From Candidatus Rokuibacteriota bacterium (lineage in GTDB: Bacteria > Methylomirabilota > Methylomirabilia > Rokubacteriales > CSP1-6): DNA of 6,574 nt. Where the stretch lies: positions 1-6,574 of the forward strand of contig JACQRS010000378.1 in assembly GCA_016206385.1 (NCBI GenBank), given 5' to 3'. The stretch's first letter is position 1. Every line of letters begins with the position of its first letter. Of the stretch, positions 1-5,403 are shown piece after piece. The position numbers were made by a program, and so were the translations under genes. The notes under the pieces are model-generated. The model ran no database searches, was not told the origin of the DNA, and saw only the letters and a list, made by a program, of their open reading frames with translations.

Positions 1-492
1 CGCGGCGGGAGCCACCACGACACCCGCCCCACGCCCCAGTATGGCCAGGGGTTCGATCGGCGCGGGACCGACGGCAAGCCGGGCTTCGCGGTCAGAAGCC
101 AGCACTTCACCGCGGTGGACGACTCGCTCGTGGTCTGCCGCTTCACCTCGGAACGGGGCTTCGGGATGTTCGTGAGCGAGGCTTACGCCCGGATGGTCTC
201 GGCGGTCACGGGCTGGGACATGGGCGTCGAGGAGCTGGAGCGGATCGGCGAGCGGATCGTCAACCTGGAGCGCTGCTTCAACGTCCGAGAGGGAGTCCGG
301 CGGAAGGACGACATCCTTCCCTGGCGCGTCATGCACGAGCCGATCCCCGAGGGCGCCTCGGCCGGGATGCACTGCCCGCGGGAGGAGCTGGACCGGATGC
401 TGGAGGAGTACTACCGGATCCGCGGCTGGGACAGGGACGGCGTGCCGACGCGCCAGACGCTCGAGCGTCTGGGCCTCCCCGACTTCGCCTGA
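1..492 (+). CDS. Tungsten-containing aldehyde:ferredoxin oxidoreductase, C-terminal part (5' truncated by window)
   Basis: The reading frame is open from the first base, so the gene starts outside the window and about 163 C-terminal residues are seen. A GTG at 115 lies inside the conserved domain and is not a credible start. Visible family features are HHDTRPTPQYG near the left edge, DDSLVVC with its Cys codon at 136-138, the NLERCFNVREG / DDILPWR stretch, and the YYRIRGWDRDGVPT tail. From family knowledge, AOR enzymes oxidise aldehydes (some members act on other substrates) in the cytoplasm with a tungsten bis-pyranopterin and one [4Fe-4S] cluster. The last cluster cysteine sits in a DxxGLC motif, which here reads DSLVVC, so the ligand is kept but the GL pair is replaced. 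The fold and cofactor are well supported. The substrate cannot be told from this fragment. Confidence 0.92.
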   Translation, partial: RGGSHHDTRPTPQYGQGFDRRGTDGKPGFAVRSQHFTAVDDSLVVCRFTSERGFGMFVSEAYARMVSAVTGWDMGVEELERIGERIVNLERCFNVREGVRRKDDILPWRVMHEPIPEGASAGMHCPREELDRMLEEYYRIRGWDRDGVPTRQTLERLGLPDFA

Positions 493-583
493 CCCTGCAT
501 CGCAGCGCTCTCCGGCTCCGGTCCCGGGGATTCACCGGTTCTTTCGGATCAGGGCGCGGGATCGAGTGTAAGATGGACCGAAT

Positions 584-587
584 GAGG
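584..587 (+). promoter_or_regulatory. Ribosome binding site deciding the GTG start at 595
   Basis: GAGG sits 7 bases before the GTG at 595. This supports the GTG as the true start of the metallopeptidase-like gene. The nearby ATGs upstream are out of frame and run into a stop within a few codons. Confidence 0.6.
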
Positions 588-594
588 ACACCAC

Positions 595-1701
595 GTGCCT
601 AACTTTGAAGCGGCGCCCCCGGACCTGCGGGCGCTCCTCCCCCAGCGCATCAGCCAGCTCGGCCTCAAGCTCGAGGGCTCGCCCGTGGAGCGCTACGTCA
701 AGATCCTGTACCGGGAGCTCGAGAAGAAAGGGCTCAAGCACTTCCGGCCACCCTGTTACCTCACCGACGAGTGGGGGTGCCCCTCTGGGGAGCCGATCAT
801 CGGCATCCCGTTCTATCTGGCCGACCCCAAGCTCGCGGGCCTCGAAAAGGCCATCGACGACCTCGAGGACGAGCGGGAGATCCGCATGTACCTCCGCCAC
901 GGGGCCGGACATGCCTTCAACTACGCGTACAAGCTCTACGAGACCCCGGAGTGGCGGGAGCTGTTCGGCCCGTTCAATCGCCCGTACCGGGAGCGGTACC
1001 GACCGGTCCCGTTCGACCGGAACTTCGTGCGCCACATCGAGGGGTGGTACGCCCAGAAGCATCCGGATGAGGACTTCGCGGAAACCTTTGCCGTGTGGCT
1101 GACCCCTCGCTCCCGCTGGCGCGTGCGCTACCGCGGGTGGCCGGCCATGCGCAAGCTCCGCTACGTGGACCGGATGGCCCGCGCCCTCGGCGGCACCGAG
1201 CCCCCGGTTCGCCTAGCCTCGGCCGACATCACGGTGGAGGAAATCGACATGACGGTCGAGGAGTTCTTCCGGGCCTACCAGCGGGAGGTCGCTCCGGTGG
1301 ATGTGGCGCTGGAGAATGACCTCCCGGACTTCTTCATTCGCAAGGGACGCCGGAGGCACGGGATCCGTCCCGCCTGGGAGATGATCCGCGAGCAGCGCGC
1401 GGCCCTGATCAACAAGATCGAATACTGGACCGGCGTCCGGCGCAACGTCGTGCGCGCGCTCGTCGACAGCATCCACGACGCCGCCGAGCGCCTCGGGCTC
1501 CACGTGGAGACGAGCGCCGAACGGACCGCGCTGGTCGAGCTGACCAGCTACGCCACCACGCTCAGCATGAACTTCCTGACCCGCGGGAGCTTCGTCCCGC
1601 GGGCGCGGCAGCCCCTCCCCGGGCTGCGGAAGCACGGCCCGAACCGATCGGCCGAGACCGACGATGGCGAAGCTTCGAGTCGGAATCATCCACGGGCCTG
1701 A
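595..1701 (+). CDS. Putative zinc-binding metallopeptidase-like protein lacking the catalytic Glu
   Basis: A 368-residue soluble protein with no signal peptide or membrane helix. It resembles the putative zinc-binding metallopeptidase family (Peptidase_Mx type). Residues 98-112 read MYLRHGAGHAFNYAY, where the family pattern is H-E-x-G-H. The two metal-binding histidines H102 and H106 are kept. The third ligand is plausibly E163 in HPDEDFAETFAVWL (156-169), 57 residues downstream. Position 103 is Gly (GGG at 901-903) instead of the general-base Glu (GAG/GAA), so peptidase activity is doubtful unless this is a base error. A helical region follows (about 250-340), then a basic, disordered-looking tail from about 335. 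The GTG start has a GAGG 7 bases upstream. The 3' end overlaps the ATP-grasp gene by 38 bp in another frame, which suggests one operon and a joint role. Family recognition is from motifs only and the substrate is unknown. Confidence 0.75.
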   Translation: MPNFEAAPPDLRALLPQRISQLGLKLEGSPVERYVKILYRELEKKGLKHFRPPCYLTDEWGCPSGEPIIGIPFYLADPKLAGLEKAIDDLEDEREIRMYLRHGAGHAFNYAYKLYETPEWRELFGPFNRPYRERYRPVPFDRNFVRHIEGWYAQKHPDEDFAETFAVWLTPRSRWRVRYRGWPAMRKLRYVDRMARALGGTEPPVRLASADITVEEIDMTVEEFFRAYQREVAPVDVALENDLPDFFIRKGRRRHGIRPAWEMIREQRAALINKIEYWTGVRRNVVRALVDSIHDAAERLGLHVETSAERTALVELTSYATTLSMNFLTRGSFVPRARQPLPGLRKHGPNRSAETDDGEASSRNHPRA

Positions 1702-2671
1702 CGACGCGGCAGGCGTGTCACGGCGAGGCAGAAGACCTCGCCGGAAAACCGACGTCGAGGAGATCGCCGAGGTGCTGCGCCGCGCCGGTCACCGGACCTT
1801 CTCCATGGTGGTGGATGGCAGTCGCGGCTGCCTCAACCGGCTGGCGCGTGTGGAGGCCGACCTCCTCTTCAACCTGGTTGAGACCTTCGGCGATGACGAC
1901 ACCAAGGAACCCCACGTGGCCGCCTACTACGACCTGCTCGGCCTTCCGTACACGGGCTCGGGGTCGCGCGGCCTCGCGCTGGCCATGGACAAGGCGCTGG
2001 CGAAGAAAGTGCTGGCCTTTCACCGGGTGCAGACGCCCCGGTTCGTCACAGTGTTCAGGGGTCGTCTGGACTGGGCCCACGACATCGACTTTCCGGTGAT
2101 CGTCAAGCCGGTACGGGAGGACGGCTCGATCGGGATTGGCTTCACCGCGGTCGCGGGCAGCATCAAGGAGCTGATGGAGCGGATCGACGAGCTGCACACG
2201 GACTTCAACCATCCGGTGCTCATCGAGCAATATATTGACGGCCGCGAGATCTACGTGGGGGTGATCGGCAACGCCCGGCCCGAGCCCTTCCCTCCAGTCG
2301 AGCTCGACCTCTCGCACCTGCCGAAGGGAACGCCGCGGATCGCCGGGATCGAGGTCAAGTGGCAGGAGGGCACCCGCGCCTACCGGGGAAGCCGGGTCCG
2401 GATTCCCGACGACCTTTCGGGCGAGGTGGTCGCGGCCATCCGGCGGATCGCGCTCACCAGCTTTCAGGCGCTTCACCTCCGGGACTACGCCCGCTTCGAC
2501 TTTCGGCTGACGGCCGACAACAAGATCTACCTGATCGAGGCGAACCCGAACCCGTACCTGTACTCGGCGGCCGAGTTCATCAAAGGCGCTCGCGCGTCGG
2601 GTCGGACGTACCCCGGGACGATCCTCGAGATCGTTGACCTCGCCCTGGCCCGCTACCGGTCCCGAGGCTGA
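1664..2671 (+). CDS. ATP-grasp protein, D-alanine--D-alanine ligase-like
   Basis: A 335-residue cytoplasmic ATP-grasp enzyme related to D-Ala-D-Ala ligases. ATP-grasp motifs appear in order: MDKALAKKVL (108-117), FPVIVKPVREDGSIGIG (143-159, nucleotide-binding K148 and the glycine-containing loop), VLIEQYIDGREIYVGV (185-200), RDYARFDFR (273-281) and YLIEANPNPYL (289-299, Mg-binding E292 and N294). Family members join a carboxylate, activated as acyl phosphate, to an amine using ATP. The N-terminal part differs from housekeeping Ddl: where Ddl usually has its ExxVS segment there is an Arg-rich stretch, RRGRRPRRKT (20-29). The C-terminal EANPNP replaces the usual E-N-T-x-P-G type ending. It is therefore more likely a ligase of unknown substrate than the main cell-wall Ddl. 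The start lies inside the preceding gene with no strong Shine-Dalgarno, which fits translational coupling. The ATP-grasp fold is secure, the substrate is not. Confidence 0.88.
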   Translation: MAKLRVGIIHGPDDAAGVSRRGRRPRRKTDVEEIAEVLRRAGHRTFSMVVDGSRGCLNRLARVEADLLFNLVETFGDDDTKEPHVAAYYDLLGLPYTGSGSRGLALAMDKALAKKVLAFHRVQTPRFVTVFRGRLDWAHDIDFPVIVKPVREDGSIGIGFTAVAGSIKELMERIDELHTDFNHPVLIEQYIDGREIYVGVIGNARPEPFPPVELDLSHLPKGTPRIAGIEVKWQEGTRAYRGSRVRIPDDLSGEVVAAIRRIALTSFQALHLRDYARFDFRLTADNKIYLIEANPNPYLYSAAEFIKGARASGRTYPGTILEIVDLALARYRSRG

Positions 2672-2693
2672 CGTCCGGTTGGCCCCGCGCGCC

Positions 2694-2729
2694 ACTCGCG
2701 CTCGTGCCTCTGGGGCTCGCGGCGCGAGT
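2694..2729 (+). repeat. Inverted repeat (possible stem-loop) between ATP-grasp gene and tRNA promoter
   Basis: ACTCGCGC (2694-2701) and GCGCGAGT (2722-2729) are perfect 8-bp inverted arms around a 20-base loop, starting 22 bases after the ATP-grasp stop codon. There is no T-run afterwards, so it is not a classical intrinsic terminator. It could still shield the tRNA promoter or end the upstream mRNA. In GC-rich DNA an 8-bp match can also arise by chance. Confidence 0.4.
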
Positions 2730-2733
2730 CCCG

Positions 2734-2762
2734 TTGACGCCTGTCAGGGAAGCCCGTAATAT
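2734..2762 (+). promoter_or_regulatory. Sigma-70-type promoter of the tRNA-Val/tRNA-Asp unit
   Basis: The -35 box TTGACG (2734-2739) and the -10 box TAATAT (2757-2762) are separated by exactly 17 bases. Transcription would start around 2768-2770, just before the first base of tRNA-Val, so little or no 5' leader would need removing. The bases between the -10 box and the tRNA (ACGGGCGC) are GC-rich, as in stringently controlled stable-RNA promoters. The box match and spacing are seen directly; growth-rate control is inferred. Confidence 0.72.
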
Positions 2763-2770
2763 ACGGGCGC

Positions 2771-2847
2771 GGGCGGATAGCTCAGGCTGGGAGAGCGCAG
2801 CCCTTACAAGGCTGAGGTCACAGGTTCGAGCCCTGTTCCGCCCACCA
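2771..2847 (+). tRNA. tRNA-Val (anticodon UAC)
   Basis: A full cloverleaf can be folded. The acceptor stem is GGGCGGA/TCCGCCC, the D stem GCTC/GAGC, and the anticodon stem CAGCC/GGCTG with loop CTTACAA (anticodon TAC at 2805-2807). The variable loop is AGGTC. The T stem is ACAGG/CCTGT with loop TTCGAGC, followed by the discriminator A and an encoded CCA (2845-2847). The anticodon reads GUA and probably other GUN valine codons by wobble. It is the first gene of a tandem tRNA pair and lies directly after a good promoter. Confidence 0.97.
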
Positions 2848-2868
2848 TCGCGTGACACTCCCCTTGGC

Positions 2869-2946
2869 GGGGTCGTGGTGCAGCCTGGTTAGCACACTGG
2901 ACTGTCAATCCAGAGGTCGCGGGTTCAAATCCCGTCGACCCCGCCA
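2869..2946 (+). tRNA. tRNA-Asp (anticodon GUC)
   Basis: The acceptor stem GGGGTCG pairs with CGACCCC. The anticodon stem CTGGA/TCCAG holds loop CTGTCAA with anticodon GTC (2904-2906). The T stem CGGG/CCCG and loop TTCAAAT are followed by discriminator G and encoded CCA (2944-2946). It lies 21 bases after tRNA-Val with no promoter-like sequence in between, so the two are likely cut from one transcript. T5 at 2948-2952 directly follows the CCA, but no separate terminator hairpin is visible. Confidence 0.97.
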
Positions 2947-3130
2947 CTTTTTAAACCGGTTAGATCCCACCCCTCGCTGTCCGTCCCTCGCCCCAGATCG
3001 TCTTCCCAGCCCCGCCGTGAAGATCCGGTGGCAGGTTGGACAATTCTTTGTGCAGCATGTTAAGCCATAGTTGACGCAGCCTTTTTCGCGCGACATTCGG
3101 CCTGGCAACCGCACTCCGCGCAGACGTTTT

Positions 3131-3196
3131 CCACCACTTTCACGGCTGGCTCTCCAGTCCACCCAGCTAACTGCCCGTTTTTTCGGCCAGTGGTGG
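3131..3196. repeat. Inverted repeat CCACCACT/AGTGGTGG
   Basis: CCACCACT (3131-3138) and its exact reverse complement AGTGGTGG (3189-3196) are separated by 50 bases, about 65 bases before the next start codon. It might be the base of a folded RNA leader or a pair of regulator half-sites, but the loop is long and no further stem clearly extends it. Confidence 0.3.
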
Positions 3197-3248
3197 TTGG
3201 TACCTCGCTTGCTACACGGGCCGGTCAAAGTGGATTGCGGGAACACAT

Positions 3249-3254
3249 GGGGAG
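3249..3254 (+). promoter_or_regulatory. Ribosome binding site of the small membrane-protein gene
   Basis: GGGGAG lies 6 bases before the ATG at 3261, which supports that start. Confidence 0.6.
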
Positions 3255-3260
3255 TCGGGC

Positions 3261-3779
3261 ATGGCGGACATGAAGGAATTCTTGAATCCGAAGGCGATGT
3301 TGACTCCGGGAGTCGCGGGTGCAGTCACGATGCTGATTGGGAACAGCGTTTGGGTTGCGTTCGGCGTGCCCCCACCATGGACCGCGCTCCTTGTCAGTTT
3401 CCTCTTTGGGCTCCTGGTCTTCGCGGGCGCTCGTATCCCGGCATGGCAGCGCGTCATCTACTACGTGTTGAATTCCCTGATCATTTTTTCGATGGCGGTC
3501 GGGAGTAACACGGTGGGTGCCGGCGGCGCGCGACCGGCTGAAGTTCGACAGGCAGCGCTGCTCGATCTCAAGCTCGGGGTACCGCCGGCGTACGCTCAGC
3601 CGCGGGACGCTCCACAGCCCGGGCGGGAGGTCCGAAGGCAACGAGAGGAGCTAGAGCGGCGCGAAGAAGAGGTACGACGTCGGGAGCAGGAACTTCAGCG
3701 GAAGCTTGAGGAACAGCAAAAGAAGGAGAAGGGTACGCCGCAACAGCGCCCGCGGCAGTTCTTCGATCGTTGGTTCTGA
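3261..3779 (+). CDS. Small membrane protein with C-terminal charged coiled coil, function unknown
   Basis: A 172-residue protein that I do not recognise as a named family. Hydrophobic stretches at about 14-36, 40-57 and 63-81 suggest two or three membrane helices. PGV and GVPPPW turns separate the first two, and the short loop ARIPAWQR lies between the second and third. A linker rich in Ala, Gly and Pro follows (82-121). Residues 122-158 are almost entirely Arg, Glu, Gln, Lys and Leu (REVRRQREELERREEEVR and onward), a strong coiled-coil or single-helix signature. The protein ends in aromatic-rich FFDRWF. GGGGAG 6 bases upstream supports the start. The hydrolase gene follows after 33 bases on the same strand, so the two are probably one operon and the tail may bind the hydrolase or the nearby coiled-coil lipoprotein. 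Topology and role are inferred. Confidence 0.8.
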   Translation: MADMKEFLNPKAMLTPGVAGAVTMLIGNSVWVAFGVPPPWTALLVSFLFGLLVFAGARIPAWQRVIYYVLNSLIIFSMAVGSNTVGAGGARPAEVRQAALLDLKLGVPPAYAQPRDAPQPGREVRRQREELERREEEVRRREQELQRKLEEQQKKEKGTPQQRPRQFFDRWF

Positions 3780-3799
3780 CGAGTTTCGAGACCCGGACC

Positions 3800-3804
3800 G
3801 AAGG
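3800..3804 (+). promoter_or_regulatory. Ribosome binding site of the membrane hydrolase gene
   Basis: GAAGG lies 8 bases before the ATG at 3813 and supports that start, which leaves a short polar N-terminal segment before the first beta strand. Confidence 0.5.
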
Positions 3805-3812
3805 CCGAATCC

Positions 3813-5402
3813 ATGGACGCGCGAGAAGGTACCCCCGGCCCGACGCATCCCACCACCAAGACGGCTGTTCTCGTCATCCACGGGATCGGGCAGCAGGATC
3901 CTTTCGAGACCCTCGATAGTTTTGCGCGCGGACTCGTCGATTATTTCCGTGAGATCTTTGCGCGAACGAAGCAGACGAACGGCATCAAGGAGATACGGCC
4001 TGCCCGGCTGAACCACGGCGAGTGGGTCGAAGTGGCCCTCCGTCTGCGCTTCGATAAGCCGGCGACACCCCGCGGGCTCCAGGAGCTCCACCTCCACGAG
4101 TACTACTGGGCCCCGCACACCCAGGGGCGCATGACCTATCGCGCCCTTCTCACCTGGTTGATCCGCACCGGGCTCACGCCGCTCCGCTACCTGAGCCAGA
4201 ATCTCCAGGAGGAGTGGGGCGCTTCAGGAGGAAGGCTGGCCACGGTGGGGACCGTCTTTGCTCGGGAGATACTACGGATTTTGCTGCTCTACGTGCCGGC
4301 GCTGATCCTCATTGGCTACCTGATCTACGCGCTCGCCACGCTTCCCGACCTCACGCAAGCCTTCGCGCCCCTCTACCAGGCGTGGAGGACCGAGCCGCAA
4401 AAGCTTCCGCTGGCTGCGTTCACGATCGCCGTGGCGGGTGCGGCATTTCTCGTGTCGTTCATGCTGGTCACGGCGGGGCGCCTTTGGTCCAGACGCCGCA
4501 GGCTGATCCAGCGAGAAGCCGAGATCGCCTGGTTCGGCCAGGCGGGGCTCTGGTTCCTGGGCCTCGTGGCCATCGCCGCTATCGTGGCTTGGGTCTGGCC
4601 GATCGCACTCCTTCAGGCCATAGGGACCAAGCTCAGCTCCTGGGCGTCCGCTCGGGTCTTCCTCCAGACGCAGGGTTGGCCCGTCGTGAGAACGGCCCTG
4701 CTATTCGTGGCAATCTGGTACATACGCAAGATCCTGGTCGAGTACGTCGGCGACATCGCCGTGTATGTGACGGCCGATGAGAAGTCGGAGCACTACAAAG
4801 CGAGGAGCCAGATTCTGAAGGAGTCAACGGCGGCGCTGCGACGGCTCCTGGTCAGCTCAGAGAACTACAACCAGGTGATCGTCGCGGGCCATTCGCTGGG
4901 GAGCGTCATCGCCTATGACACGATCAATCGTGTCGTGAACGAAACGCTGGCGCTACCCGGCTCGCCGGCGTCTGCAACGTCGCTCACCCGGAGTCAGCTG
5001 GACCGCTTGCTCGGTCTGGTCACGTTCGGCTCCCCGCTCGACAAGATCTATTATTTCTTCCGGCGGCAGGTGGACGAGGATCAGGCGATCCGAGCCCAGA
5101 CCCTGTCGTTCATTCACGGCTTCCGGCGGAGGAAGTCTTACCGGCGCTACGATCCCTACGGGATGACCTTCGGCCCACCGGGCACCCCTGTGGGGGACGC
5201 CTCCAGTCATCCGGAACTGAGACAGGAATTCCGGTGGCTGAACGTCTGGTCGCGGATGGACCCCGTGAGCGGGTTCCTGAACCACTACCTCATAGACCGG
5301 AACGACCAGCGGCACTGCTGGTATGGCCTGTGGGGCATTGCCCACGTGGCGTACTGGCGCGACCCAAAGTTCTACCGGTTTGTCGCAGAGCGACTCCTGT
5401 AG
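3813..5402 (+). CDS. Membrane-embedded alpha/beta-hydrolase (lipase/esterase-like)
   Basis: A 529-residue protein with a split alpha/beta-hydrolase core. The first part has TAVLVIHGIGQQDPFETLD (17-35), with the HG oxyanion-type turn. Around four hydrophobic segments follow (about 151-176, 200-222, 243-268, 290-308), separated by basic loops such as SRRRRLIQR. The core resumes with QVIVAGHSLGSVIAYDT (354-370), where S361 is the expected nucleophile, and LVTFGSPLDKIYYFF (402-416). The likely acid is D483 in WSRMDPVSG, and the likely catalytic His is H511 in AHVAYW; H491 and H501 are alternatives. Such enzymes usually cleave ester or thioester bonds, and the membrane helices suggest a lipid or lipid-linked substrate, which is inference. 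The upstream small membrane protein probably shares its operon. The stop codon lies one base from that of the convergent lipoprotein gene. The hydrolase fold is well supported; the substrate and the side of the membrane are unknown. Confidence 0.87.
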   Translation: MDAREGTPGPTHPTTKTAVLVIHGIGQQDPFETLDSFARGLVDYFREIFARTKQTNGIKEIRPARLNHGEWVEVALRLRFDKPATPRGLQELHLHEYYWAPHTQGRMTYRALLTWLIRTGLTPLRYLSQNLQEEWGASGGRLATVGTVFAREILRILLLYVPALILIGYLIYALATLPDLTQAFAPLYQAWRTEPQKLPLAAFTIAVAGAAFLVSFMLVTAGRLWSRRRRLIQREAEIAWFGQAGLWFLGLVAIAAIVAWVWPIALLQAIGTKLSSWASARVFLQTQGWPVVRTALLFVAIWYIRKILVEYVGDIAVYVTADEKSEHYKARSQILKESTAALRRLLVSSENYNQVIVAGHSLGSVIAYDTINRVVNETLALPGSPASATSLTRSQLDRLLGLVTFGSPLDKIYYFFRRQVDEDQAIRAQTLSFIHGFRRRKSYRRYDPYGMTFGPPGTPVGDASSHPELRQEFRWLNVWSRMDPVSGFLNHYLIDRNDQRHCWYGLWGIAHVAYWRDPKFYRFVAERLL

Positions 5403-5403
5403 A

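Larger units (their letters stand above)
2947..3260. other. Intergenic stretch without a credible gene, downstream of tRNA-Asp
   Basis: About 314 bases between tRNA-Asp and the small membrane-protein gene. Open frames here are broken, have poor starts, or are antisense frames running into the tRNA. There are more T-runs (2948-2952, 3082-3086, 3178-3183) than in the flanking genes. An 8-bp inverted repeat lies inside. No second copy of the tRNA-Asp 3' end and no integrase fragment could be recognised. It must contain the promoter for the next gene unless that is read from the tRNA promoter, but no convincing -35/-10 pair was found. Confidence 0.6.

Noticed and set aside
569..574. TAAGAT as a possible -10 box before the metallopeptidase-like gene
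   Set aside because: No -35 box at a suitable distance, so it is not enough to call a promoter.
532..1062. Antisense open frame opposite the metallopeptidase-like gene
   Set aside because: Same effect of high GC at third codon positions; no ribosome site or motif supports it.
1718..2695. Long antisense open frame (325 codons) opposite the ATP-grasp gene
   Set aside because: Shadow frame of a GC-rich gene. The sense strand carries clear ATP-grasp motifs, and the antisense product shows no recognisable fold or membrane pattern.
2580..2858. Minus-strand frame containing RNRARTCDLS
   Set aside because: Also a translation of tRNA sequence (tRNA-Val) in antisense, not a gene.
3036..3099. Promoter-like boxes (TTGGAC at 3036, TTGACG at 3071) upstream of the membrane module
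   Set aside because: No acceptable -10 box at 16-18 bases from either; at most three of six positions match.
2905..3246. Minus-strand frame ending in RRDLNPRPLD
   Set aside because: This ending is the familiar false protein made by reading tRNA sequence in antisense; the frame runs into tRNA-Asp.
3071..3508. Plus-strand frame overlapping the small membrane-protein gene
   Set aside because: Out of frame with the membrane-protein gene, which has a good ribosome site and a coherent membrane pattern. This frame gives no recognisable protein.
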